This document shows, piece by piece, positions 17,457-27,467 of a stretch of 64,000 nt of DNA (position 1 is its first letter; the number at the start of each line of letters is the position of its first letter). Origin of the DNA: an uncultured Alteromonadaceae bacterium (lineage in GTDB: Bacteria > Pseudomonadota > Gammaproteobacteria > Enterobacterales > Alteromonadaceae); contig CAJXMO010000007.1 of NCBI GenBank assembly GCA_913056495.1, positions 124,001-188,000 of the forward strand, in the 5' to 3' direction. The notes below the pieces were generated by a model that ran no database searches, had not been told where the DNA came from, and saw only the letters and a list, made by a program, of their open reading frames with translations. The translations under genes and the position numbers were made by a program.

Positions 17457-18302
17457 CTACTCAGTTGCATCCGGCAGCATTACCATCCAGTTAATACCAA
17501 ATTTGTCCTGAACCTGACCATAAAGAGGAGACCAGAAAGTGGGCGTTAATGGCATTAAAATTTTACCTCCATCAGCGAGTGCATTAAAGATGCGTTCGGC
17601 TTCGCTCTTTTCTGCTAAGGTTAACGCAATACTGAAGCCACTGCTTTGTTCATCGGCTGAGCATCCGTCTGATGCAAAAATCTCAGTATTAGCCACTTTA
17701 AACTGAGCATGCATTATTTTATTTTCTAAACCCACAGGTACCATATTTTCCGGTAAAGATTCTGGGGCATCACTAAATCGCATTAAAAAGCTGACCTCAG
17801 CACCTAAATGCTGTTTGTAGTATTCAAGCGCGTCTTCACAACGCCCATAAAAGAATAAATAGGTATTCACAGCTGCATTTTGCATTGCAATTTTTTGTTT
17901 AAGCGCATTTTCTTTTTCGGCAACCTCTCCGTTAGGATCGGCATCTTCAAAGTCGCTCATTTCATAAAAACTGCGGATTTCAATATCCGATGCTTCATAC
18001 ATAGGATTGGGACATTTTTTGACCCATTCTATTGCGTGTTCCATAGAGTCAACTTGCCAAATCCAGTAGCCTGCAAGTAACTCGTTAGTTTCAGCAAACG
18101 GGCCTTTAGTGACAGTGCGTGTATTGCCATCAAATCTGACTCTGTAGCCTTCACTGGTTGGTTTTAATCCATCACCGCTTTGCATAATGCCTGCTTTCAC
18201 CAGCTCTTCATTATAAGTCGTCATTGCATTGAGTAATTCTTCCGTTGGCATTTCACCCGCTTCCGAACTTTTTGATGCTTTTACTATTACCATTACTTTC
18301 AT
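17457..18302 (-). CDS. Fusion of a YCII/DGPF domain and a PhnB-like VOC domain
   Basis: A 281-residue two-domain protein. Residues 1-115 are a YCII domain with the DGPF-like motif TKGPFAETNELLAGYWIW. Residues about 138-280 are a PhnB/3-demethylubiquinone-methyltransferase-like VOC domain (NTYLFFYGRCEDALEYYKQHLGAEVSFLMRF ... GINWMVMLP). A linker of about 20 acidic and lysine-rich residues joins them. It carries both domain types found as separate genes in this operon, so it may couple the two. An AAGGAGAAAG RBS precedes the ATG. Function unknown. Confidence 0.88.
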   Translation of the reverse strand: MKVMVIVKASKSSEAGEMPTEELLNAMTTYNEELVKAGIMQSGDGLKPTSEGYRVRFDGNTRTVTKGPFAETNELLAGYWIWQVDSMEHAIEWVKKCPNPMYEASDIEIRSFYEMSDFEDADPNGEVAEKENALKQKIAMQNAAVNTYLFFYGRCEDALEYYKQHLGAEVSFLMRFSDAPESLPENMVPVGLENKIMHAQFKVANTEIFASDGCSADEQSSGFSIALTLAEKSEAERIFNALADGGKILMPLTPTFWSPLYGQVQDKFGINWMVMLPDATE

Positions 18303-18319
18303 TATCTTTCTCCTTAAAG

Positions 18320-18644
18320 TTATAGATTAACTGCCTGACTGCGCTCTAAAATTTTTTGATTCATGATTGCATCCGCCGGACGTATTTCAAACCCACCCGC
18401 GGTGATTCCAGGATGTTTAGACACAAGAGTTATCGCATGATTTAAATCATTAGCTTCTAACAATAAAATGCAACCTAACACTTCTTTGATTTCAGCAAAT
18501 GGCCCGTCCGTTACATTTACCCGACCATTTCTTAGTTTAAGCGTAACTGCATTTTGTGCGCTGCGTAGCGCCTCGCCTGAAATAAAATGCGTACTGCGAC
18601 GCAGTTCATCATCGTAATCTAAGCAAATTTCAGTGAAGTTTCAT
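18320..18644 (-). pseudogene. Decayed YCII/DGPF gene (N-terminal deletion and frameshift)
   Basis: An AAGGAG RBS and an ATG (18642-18644) are followed after three codons by TGA. One frame over, an open reading frame runs to TAA at 18320 and encodes a recognisable YCII domain: [20 protein letters not shown], then [15 protein letters not shown] and FEIRP near the end. About 25 N-terminal residues normally present (MKYMxLI... helix) are missing, so a deletion with frameshift is likely. It sits between the sigma factor gene and the fusion gene, 17 bases from the latter. The sequence could also be a sequencing error, but the missing length argues against a single-base error. Confidence 0.75.
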
Positions 18645-18697
18645 TTTTTCTCCTTACCATTAGTTAAATCAAAATACATTGATATATTTATCTATTA

Positions 18698-18724
18698 GTC
18701 GAACGGCAAACACTAAAATCGACA
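18698..18724 (-). promoter_or_regulatory. Candidate ECF42-type promoter of the YCII operon
   Basis: On the minus strand TGTCGA (18724-18719), a 17-base spacer and CGAC (18701-18698). From memory, ECF42 promoters have a TGTCGA -35 and a CGA/TC -10, and this pair fits. It lies downstream of the sigma gene and directly upstream of the YCII pseudogene, so the sigma factor would drive its partner genes from its own promoter here. Confidence 0.55.
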
Positions 18725-18777
18725 ATGGACGGTGAAAAAATTGATTAAAATTTAAAATTAATCTTTAGTTATTGAAA

Positions 18778-20034
18778 TTAATTACTTTTATTTTTAAGGC
18801 TGGCTAATTTTTTTTGGATTAGTCTTTGTTCGGGTGCCTGTTTTGCCAACTTCAACGCCTGCTCAAATGCGTTTTTGGCCTGCTCAGGTTGTTCGGCGCG
18901 TTTATAGAGTTCGCCACGCGCACAATGTAATAAATGATAATTGGCAAGCTCCGAAGAGTGCTTGAGTTTGTTTAGAATATTGAGACCTGCTTGTGGGCCA
19001 TCACGCATTGCAATCGCTACAGCTTGATTCAATTCTATAATCGGCGAGGGTTCGTTGTTCAGTAATATACCGTACAAAGCAATAATCTGGTTCCAATCCG
19101 TATCTGCTGTGCTAGATGACTGAGCATGTACAGCAGAAATGGCTGCCTGAATAGTATAAAAACCGAATTGTTTGCTATTTAAAGATTGCTGAACCAAAGC
19201 AACGCCCTCAAAAATGAGTGACTGGTTCCATAATTTCCGATTTTGTTCTTCTAATAAAATAATATCTCCGTTCTGATCAATTCGTGCATCGCGGCGAGAC
19301 TCATGCAATAACATTAACGCTAATAACCCCATGACCTCAGCATCGTTAATTAACGTTAAAAGTAACCTGTTTAGACGAATCGCTTCATAGGTCAGCTCGT
19401 TGCGAATAACAGAATCACCGGCAGAGGCGGAATAACCTTCGTTAAATACCAAATAAATCACCGACAGCACTGAATCGAGCCTTTGTGGTAATTCATGGAT
19501 AGTTGGAATCACATATGGAATTTTTGCATCACGAATTTTATTTTTACCACGGACAATTCGCTGCGCCATAGTAGATGTCGAGGTTAAAAATGCACTGGCA
19601 ATTTCTTCTGTCGTCAACCCACAGACTTCACGCAAAATTAATGGAATTTGTACTTTAGGGTCAATTGCCGGATGACAGCAGGTAAAAATGAGTCTTAATT
19701 GATCATCTTCAATTTCCTTTTGAGAAATCGCCTGATTATAATCGGCTAGCGCTTCGGTGAGTTTGATTAGTTCAGGTGCCAATGCTTGAAAACGTCTGCG
19801 GCGACGAATAATATCTATGGCTTTATGCCGCCCGGTTGAAATCAACCAGGACGTTGGATTATCCGGTAAATTATCAGGTTGCCAGAGTTCAAGTGCACTG
19901 GTAAACGCCTCATGCATTGCCTCTTCAGCCAAATCAAAATCACCCAATAAACGAACCAGTGTTGCCAGCACCTTTCGGCTATTTTGTTTATATAAATCAG
20001 CAATTTGATTATCGTTATGCTTTGAATTTATCAT
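18778..20034 (-). CDS. ECF sigma factor of the ECF42 type (C-terminal TPR-like extension)
   Basis: A 418-residue RNA polymerase sigma factor. Region 2 lies at about 10-80 (AEEAMHEAFTSALELW, WLISTGRHKAIDIIRRRRR), region 4 at about 115-175 (LREVCGLTTEEIASAF..TMAQRIVRGKNKIR), and an alpha-helical C-terminal extension from about 185 to 418 ends in TPR-like repeats (ELYKRAEQPEQAKNAFEQALKLA). This DUF6596 architecture defines ECF42. There is no anti-sigma gene, as expected for this group, whose extension itself controls activity. The downstream DGPF genes are its usual partners. The inducing signal is unknown. Confidence 0.9.
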   Translation of the reverse strand: MINSKHNDNQIADLYKQNSRKVLATLVRLLGDFDLAEEAMHEAFTSALELWQPDNLPDNPTSWLISTGRHKAIDIIRRRRRFQALAPELIKLTEALADYNQAISQKEIEDDQLRLIFTCCHPAIDPKVQIPLILREVCGLTTEEIASAFLTSTSTMAQRIVRGKNKIRDAKIPYVIPTIHELPQRLDSVLSVIYLVFNEGYSASAGDSVIRNELTYEAIRLNRLLLTLINDAEVMGLLALMLLHESRRDARIDQNGDIILLEEQNRKLWNQSLIFEGVALVQQSLNSKQFGFYTIQAAISAVHAQSSSTADTDWNQIIALYGILLNNEPSPIIELNQAVAIAMRDGPQAGLNILNKLKHSSELANYHLLHCARGELYKRAEQPEQAKNAFEQALKLAKQAPEQRLIQKKLASLKNKSN

Positions 20035-20429
20035 GACTCGCCTAATCTAAAACATCACTCTGGGATGAGCGGAATATGCTTGTCCTTTGGTTTAGTGATA
20101 GCTGTCTTTCGTCAAATACATCATCTAATTTTGCTACATGCGCAAAAAGTGAATGGTTAATTAACTGTAGCTTGCCATATGTAACGTTCAAAACTTCAAG
20201 CAAAACGGTTTTTTGGCATCTAGCGCCTGCACTGTTATATCACCCACGTCCAGCTCGGTAAGCCCGACCAGCAGAATCATTGTACTCGCAGACAAACGCT
20301 GAGATATCAGTTGGGTTAACTAAAATTTGTGTCCGCATACCGCTCAATACCCTTTCACATAAGGCCCGCATAAATGCCGATGATGCATGGCTAACATGAG
20401 CAAAGCGTTACCTAGGCGACTTCCCAAAA
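20035..20429. other. Region between the ECF and nagR genes with a possible decayed ORF
   Basis: About 395 bases without a convincing gene. On the minus strand a frame of roughly 50 codons (about 20250-20400) reads smoothly (for example RALCERVLSGMRTQILVNPTD) but has no RBS, no family match I recognise and ends in a stop. It may be a gene relic. The sigma gene's promoter must also be here. Confidence 0.35.
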
Positions 20430-21440
20430 TCAAGTTGACTGCCTAACCACTAATCGGGGTTCAAATACAATACATTCAGCTTTTTCTTCCGGTTTGGTTT
20501 TAAAGCTTTTAAATAACAGTTCAGCCGCTTCACTGGCGATGGCTTTAGTAGGCTGAGCAGCTGTGGTTAGTTTGGGCCAAGTTTGACGTGAAAACGGGTT
20601 ATCTTCAAATCCGGCAATCGCCAGATCGTTTGGCACATCCAGATCATTTAAGCGGGCAGCAAAAAGCGCCCCGGCGGCAATTTCATCATTACAGGCAAAA
20701 ACGGCCGTCGGTTTGCCCGCCATTTTTAACATTCTTTTACAGGATTCAACCCCGGATTCAAATGAATATTTCCCATCAAAAATCCAGGCCGGGTTTAATG
20801 GAATACGATATGCACTCAGTGCTTCTTTGTATCCGGCTAGACGCTGTTGGCTAGACTGATGAGCATGATCACCACTGAAAAATGCGATAGATTGATGGCC
20901 CCGCTTAATTAAATGCTCGGTAATATGATAGGCGGCCGTTTTGTCGTCCACCAATACACTCGGAATATCATTTGATTGGCTCTTTTTCTGGCCAGACAAA
21001 ACATTGACCAGTTTAATTCCACTGGCTTTAATCATCTCAATAACAGACTGCATTTCAGACAAAGGCGGTGTCAGAATTAAACCGGATATTCTTGAATGTT
21101 TTAACATTTGAGCCAATTCAGCCAGTGAATCAGACGATTCAATATTCACCGGGTGTATCAACAACTCAAAATTATTTTTTTTACAGGCCTGTAAAATACC
21201 ATTTTGCATATCAATTACATAATAAGCATTGGGGTTATCGTACACCAGACCTATCATGTAGGCTTTATTGCCGGCAAGACTGCGAGCTGATTGGTTAGGC
21301 TGGTAGTTGAGTTGTTTGGCCGCCGTTTTTACTTTTTCTACGGTTGCTTGCCTGACACCAGGTTCATTGTTCATCACTCTGGATACGGTTTTTATAGATA
21401 CACCTGCCAGTTCAGCAACATCGTTAATTGTTGTTTTCAT
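20430..21440 (-). CDS. nagR: LacI-family repressor, probable NagR
   Basis: A 336-residue LacI/GalR regulator. The helix-turn-helix is at 3-27 (TINDVAELAGVSIKTVSRVMNNEPGV), followed by the hinge (YQPNQSARSLAG) and a periplasmic-binding-like ligand domain (ICxIFxNDEIAAGAL-type, here VFACNDEIAAGALFAA). It is divergent from the nag operon, and a canonical NagR operator lies between them, so it should repress the operon and release on an amino sugar phosphate such as GlcNAc-6-P. The effector is inferred from the genomic context. Confidence 0.88.
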   Translation of the reverse strand: MKTTINDVAELAGVSIKTVSRVMNNEPGVRQATVEKVKTAAKQLNYQPNQSARSLAGNKAYMIGLVYDNPNAYYVIDMQNGILQACKKNNFELLIHPVNIESSDSLAELAQMLKHSRISGLILTPPLSEMQSVIEMIKASGIKLVNVLSGQKKSQSNDIPSVLVDDKTAAYHITEHLIKRGHQSIAFFSGDHAHQSSQQRLAGYKEALSAYRIPLNPAWIFDGKYSFESGVESCKRMLKMAGKPTAVFACNDEIAAGALFAARLNDLDVPNDLAIAGFEDNPFSRQTWPKLTTAAQPTKAIASEAAELLFKSFKTKPEEKAECIVFEPRLVVRQST

Positions 21441-21595
21441 GGTAATTTAGGACTGTTTGTTAATAGCTCACATTCTGCCTGTTTTTAAAGAAATAACAAA
21501 TCTAATCTCCCGACCTCAGTATTATCCGGATTAAAATTGAGCCGGGGTTAAACGCCCTGAATGATGAAAAGATAAACCAGTCTCTGCTAAAACTT

Positions 21596-21624
21596 TTGAC
21601 AGCATCTGATATTTCTGGAAGAAT
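21596..21624 (+). promoter_or_regulatory. Candidate promoter of the nag operon
   Basis: A perfect TTGACA -35 (21596-21601), a 17-base spacer and AAGAAT (21619-21624) as -10. The NagR operator begins at the next base, where it would cover the transcription start. Confidence 0.6.
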
Positions 21625-21644
21625 AAATGACAGCGCTGTCATTT
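21625..21644. promoter_or_regulatory. NagR operator
   Basis: AAATGACAGCGCTGTCATTT is a perfect 20-bp palindrome. It matches the NagR motif AATGACARCGYTGTCATT known from Xanthomonas and Alteromonadales (recalled, not searched). It overlaps the start of transcription of the kinase-deaminase-nagA unit. Confidence 0.85.
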
Positions 21645-21677
21645 TTTGACACAAGAAATTAAAAAGGTAAATGTAAC

Positions 21678-22568
21678 GTGGCTGAACAAAAATACATTAT
21701 TGGAATAGATGGTGGCGGTACTAAGTGCAAAGCCAGGCTTTATTCAACCCAGGATGGTTTTTTAAGTGCTGGTCTATCAGGCTCTGCCAACCCGGCAAAA
21801 CACTATGAAACGGCAATCCATTCTATTGTCGAAGCCTGTCAAAATGCATTGGATAATGCCGGATTATCTCAGCTTAAGCTGAGTGATTTAGATGTAGGTA
21901 TGGGCTTAGCGGGTGTGAACATTGAGTCATGCAGGCTACAAATGCAAAATTGGCAGCATCCATTCAAATCCTGTTTCATCACAACCGATCTGCATATTGC
22001 TTGTCTTGGCGCCAATAACCAGCCTGAAGGCGCGGTTATTATTGTTGGCACAGGTTCATCTGCTTTATTAATAAAAGATGGACAATCAACTATGCTGGGC
22101 GGTCATGGTTTTCCGGTTGGAGATTATGGGAGTGGTGCCTGGCTTGGCTTTGAAGCACTCAGATATAGCCTGCGTTCAATGGACGGACTGGTCGAAGCAT
22201 CGGAACTCAATCAAGCCATTCTTAAATTTTATAATTGCTCTGCAGCAATTGAAGTAGCGGACCTAATGTACAACGCCACGCCCTCTGAATTTGCCAGATT
22301 AGCACCCGTTGTCTTCGACTTAGCCGAAAAAGGTGATGTGGCCGCTAAAAATATTGTGCAGTCAGGCGCAGAGCAAATTACTCAGCTCACCAAAAAATTA
22401 CTGGCGCAGCACCCTGCCCGGCTTTGCATGATTGGCGGTGTTTCTGAGCGCCTTAAACCCTGGTTTGCGCCTGAAATCAGAGCACAAATTCAGTCTGCAA
22501 TTAATCAACCCGACCACGGCGCTGTGCTGTTTGCGCTGAATCAATTAGGTCTTTCAACTAAGATTTGA
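21678..22568 (+). CDS. BadF/BadG-family N-acetylglucosamine kinase
   Basis: A 296-residue kinase of the BadF/BadG/BcrA/BcrD ATPase family, the type used for GlcNAc or glucosamine phosphorylation in marine gammaproteobacteria. ATP-binding motifs are visible: IGIDGGGTKCKARLY at the start, IIVGTGSSALLI in the middle and MIGGVSERLKPW near the end; the GGHGFPVGDYGSGAWLG stretch is typical of NagK-like members. The start is GTG 21678 with an AAAGG upstream. First gene of the nag operon, with a 2-base gap effectively overlapping the next gene's RBS. GlcNAc is the most likely substrate; glucosamine is possible. Confidence 0.85.
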   Translation: MAEQKYIIGIDGGGTKCKARLYSTQDGFLSAGLSGSANPAKHYETAIHSIVEACQNALDNAGLSQLKLSDLDVGMGLAGVNIESCRLQMQNWQHPFKSCFITTDLHIACLGANNQPEGAVIIVGTGSSALLIKDGQSTMLGGHGFPVGDYGSGAWLGFEALRYSLRSMDGLVEASELNQAILKFYNCSAAIEVADLMYNATPSEFARLAPVVFDLAEKGDVAAKNIVQSGAEQITQLTKKLLAQHPARLCMIGGVSERLKPWFAPEIRAQIQSAINQPDHGAVLFALNQLGLSTKI

Positions 22569-22576
22569 GGTACAAA

Positions 22577-23575
22577 ATGATCAAAACTGTTATGGAACAA
22601 GAAGCGCGTGAAACGCCTGAGCGTATTAAAAATCAACTGCTCAACAATCAGGCTCAAGCCGAATCATTAGGCGAACAATTAAGAGCCAATCCGCCTAAGT
22701 TTGTTTATATTATAGGTCGTGGATCATCTGACCACGCGGGTGTATTTGCAAAATATTTAATCGAAATTGAAGCCGGTGTATCTGTATCACATGCTGCCCC
22801 TTCTGTCGCCAGTGTTTACAACAAGCAACTGGATTTATCAGACACTCTGGTATTAGCAATTTCACAATCCGGCCGCAGCCCGGATATTCTGGCACAGTTA
22901 GAAATGGCAAAAAAATCAGGCGCAACCACTGTCGCTCTGGTCAATGATGAAACCTCTCCACTGGCAACCGGTTGTGATTACTTATTACCTTTAGGCGCAG
23001 GGGTTGAATCGGCAGTTGCGGCCACCAAAAGTTACTTGTGCACACTCTCTGCTATTTGTCAGTTAGTTGCTTACTGGAAGCAAGATCAGGCTATGATTGA
23101 TGGATTAAATCAATTACCTGAGCAGCTACAAAAAGTCATTGATTCTGAAACTCAACTGACCACCAATCACTTTAAAGACATGCATAATTGTGTTGTACTG
23201 GGTCGGGGTTTAGGTTACGCAGTCTGTCGTGAAATAGCCTTAAAACTTAAAGAAGTTTGCTCAATTCATGCAGAAAGTTACAGTAGCGCTGAATTTGTTC
23301 ACGGTCCGATTGCACTGGCAGGCAAAAAAATTGCCGCGCTCGAAATTGATATCCATGATGAAAGCCGTAAACTTCATCAAATTCAAATGCAGGATTTGGC
23401 CGCTCGCGGTTCTGAATTAATCCACTTAAATCAGGTCATTTTTGATTGTCACCCAAGATTGGCACCTGTTTTAGTATTACAAAAGTTTTATGTCGATATT
23501 GCCACTGTATCGGTTGAATTAGGCTACAATCCGGATGCGCCAGAAGGCTTAAATAAAGTAACTCAGACACAATAA
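22577..23575 (+). CDS. nagB-II: Glucosamine-6-phosphate deaminase, SIS type (NagB-II)
   Basis: A 332-residue protein with two SIS sugar-isomerase domains (about 40-170 and 205-320), with VYIIGRGSSDHAG and AISQSGRSPDIL in the first and VLGRGLGYAVCREIALKLKEVC and ESYSSAEFVHGP in the second. This is the NagB-II type, which replaces classical NagB by converting GlcN-6-P to fructose-6-P and ammonia. The ATG at 22577 is chosen because GAGG sits 6 bases upstream; an in-frame TTG 12 bases earlier overlaps the kinase stop. An AgaS-type galactosamine role is less likely given NagA and NagR. Confidence 0.87.
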   Translation: MIKTVMEQEARETPERIKNQLLNNQAQAESLGEQLRANPPKFVYIIGRGSSDHAGVFAKYLIEIEAGVSVSHAAPSVASVYNKQLDLSDTLVLAISQSGRSPDILAQLEMAKKSGATTVALVNDETSPLATGCDYLLPLGAGVESAVAATKSYLCTLSAICQLVAYWKQDQAMIDGLNQLPEQLQKVIDSETQLTTNHFKDMHNCVVLGRGLGYAVCREIALKLKEVCSIHAESYSSAEFVHGPIALAGKKIAALEIDIHDESRKLHQIQMQDLAARGSELIHLNQVIFDCHPRLAPVLVLQKFYVDIATVSVELGYNPDAPEGLNKVTQTQ

Positions 23576-23577
23576 TT

Positions 23578-24726
23578 ATGAAACAGCAATTTCGCCCCCA
23601 TCGTTTATTTAATGGTAACAGGTTGATTGATAACCCTGTCGTCACAGTCGAAAACGGGATTATTACCGCAATCGACTCCAGCACTCAAAGGCCCCAGGTT
23701 ATCGAGTTAGATGGTCTGCTGGCACCGGGTTTTATTGATGTCCAGGTAAATGGCGGCGGCGGAATACTGTTTAATAATGAACCAGTTTTGTCCACTTTAA
23801 TCAAAATGATTGAAGCACATAGTCTTTACGGAACAACCGGCCTTTTACCCACTGTAATAACAGATGATATTACGGTTATGCAACAGGCCGCAGATGCAGT
23901 TTCACAAGCCGTAAATCGCCAGATACCCGGTATTATAGGCATTCATTTTGAAGGGCCTCATTTATCAAAACCTAAAAAGGGCGTGCACCCGATTGAACAT
24001 ATTCGCGCAATCGGTGACGCTGAGTGGCAAATATTTAACCGGACAGATTTAGGCGTAAAAATGATTACGCTGGCGCCTGAAAATGTGACGGAACAAGATA
24101 TTCAAACACTCAAATCTTTGGGTTGGATAGTCAATCTTGGACATTCTAATGCAGATTATGATACAGCTCAGGCCGCGGTAAACGCTGGTGCCGATGGTTT
24201 TACGCATTTATTTAATGCAATGTCAGCGCTCACCAGTCGTGAACCGGGTATGGTTGGTGCCGCACTATTAAATGAAGATACTTATTGTGGCATTATCATC
24301 GACCATCATCATGTTCACCCACAAGTTGCAAAATTAGCTTACCGCCAAAAAACGTCAGATAAACTGGCGCTCGTCACAGATGCTATGGCATTAATTGGCA
24401 GTGAAGAAACCCAATTTCATTTATTTGGTGAAGCGGTTAGGCTGAAACAGGATAAACTGACAATCTCTACCGGACAGCTGGCAGGTTCACATTTGTCTAT
24501 GTTGCAAGCAGTACAAAACTGTATAAATGACCTAAAACTGCCATTTGAAGAAGTGTTAAAAATGGCATCAAGCACGCCGGCCAACTGGATAAATAAAGCC
24601 GATATTCTGGGGAAAATAGCGGTTGGCAGCCCAGCCAACTGGGTCCAGTTGGACGATGAGTTCAACCTGATAGAAACCTGGATAAATGGCCAACCCAGAC
24701 ATTGTATTTATAATGGATCGATTTAA
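23578..24726 (+). CDS. nagA: N-acetylglucosamine-6-phosphate deacetylase
   Basis: A 382-residue amidohydrolase that removes acetate from GlcNAc-6-P. Characteristic motifs are GFIDVQVNGGGG, HFEGPHLSKPKKGVHP (metal ligand Glu), NLGHSNAD, FTHLFNAMSAL (metal ligand His) and LVTDAM (catalytic Asp). It starts 2 bases after the deaminase stop, so it is cotranscribed. The operon has no transporter or NagP receptor, so uptake genes must lie elsewhere. Confidence 0.95.
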   Translation: MKQQFRPHRLFNGNRLIDNPVVTVENGIITAIDSSTQRPQVIELDGLLAPGFIDVQVNGGGGILFNNEPVLSTLIKMIEAHSLYGTTGLLPTVITDDITVMQQAADAVSQAVNRQIPGIIGIHFEGPHLSKPKKGVHPIEHIRAIGDAEWQIFNRTDLGVKMITLAPENVTEQDIQTLKSLGWIVNLGHSNADYDTAQAAVNAGADGFTHLFNAMSALTSREPGMVGAALLNEDTYCGIIIDHHHVHPQVAKLAYRQKTSDKLALVTDAMALIGSEETQFHLFGEAVRLKQDKLTISTGQLAGSHLSMLQAVQNCINDLKLPFEEVLKMASSTPANWINKADILGKIAVGSPANWVQLDDEFNLIETWINGQPRHCIYNGSI

Positions 24727-24734
24727 ATAAACAA

Positions 24735-24768
24735 AAAAGCCGGTGACTCATCTCACCGGCTTTTCTTT
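24735..24768 (+). terminator. Bidirectional terminator between nagA and katG
   Basis: AAAAGCCGGTGA (24735-24746) pairs perfectly with TCACCGGCTTTT (24753-24764), then CTTTTA. A-run and T-run on opposite sides let it serve both convergent genes. Confidence 0.92.
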
Positions 24769-24781
24769 TATCCGCTAACCA

Positions 24782-26980
<2,199 letters not shown>

Positions 26981-27173
26981 TTAGTACGAGCGACAGCGCG
27001 GTTAACGATCAATATCCTATCCAGTTTTTAATCCTGACCAGCACAACCTGTGCCTCGATAAAATTAAGCATAGTTAATCTTTTTAAAACGACAACAAGGG
27101 CTTTTACCTTTTAAATTGTTTAAACGATTGTTTTATTGAGGGGTGGAAAAGATGAAAAGTTTGGCCAAGAGAA

Positions 27174-27199
27174 TAAACCCTGAAAATCGATTCAGGGTT
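27174..27199 (-). terminator. Terminator of the Pmp3-like gene
   Basis: AACCCTGAA (27176-27184) pairs with TTCAGGGTT (27191-27199) just after the small gene's stop. The T-rich tail on the minus strand is short (TTATTC). Confidence 0.6.
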
Positions 27200-27206
27200 G
27201 TAGAGT

Positions 27207-27365
27207 CTATTTTGTACTTATCCAGATTGCGTGAATAACAGCCGGTATCCAAAATAAAAAACATAAGAGCACATTAATCAATAAGTCTTTGCCCGCACCG
27301 CACTTTAGAAATACAGCAACCGGCGGTAATAATATAGATAAAATAATTAAAACCAGTCTATCCAT
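27207..27365 (-). CDS. Pmp3/YqaE-family small membrane protein
   Basis: A 52-residue protein encoded from ATG 27365 to TAG 27207, with a strong GGGAGAT RBS. Two hydrophobic segments (about 4-20 and 30-50) are joined by KCGAGKDLLIN, and the sequence ILLPPVAVFLKCG...NVLLCFLFWIPAVIHAIW is the Pmp3/YqaE (UPF0057) signature. These are stress-induced membrane proteins of unknown mechanism. Too short for many gene callers but convincingly real. Confidence 0.92.
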   Translation of the reverse strand: MDRLVLIILSILLPPVAVFLKCGAGKDLLINVLLCFLFWIPAVIHAIWISTK

Positions 27366-27467
27366 TGTTATCTCCCTACGCGTGATAAAAAAATTGTCTT
27401 TAAAAAATAGCCGAACTCAAAGCTTTCAGCAAAATTGGGCAATAGATTTATAGGCATATCAACACAT

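Noticed and set aside
18303..18319. A second start for the fusion gene by extension into the pseudogene frame.
   Set aside because: The fusion ATG at 18302 has a strong RBS of its own and the pseudogene ends with TAA just before.
20076..20261. A 61-codon plus-strand open frame upstream of the ECF sigma gene.
   Set aside because: No RBS, unusual composition and no recognisable motif. The region seems to be promoter or relic sequence.
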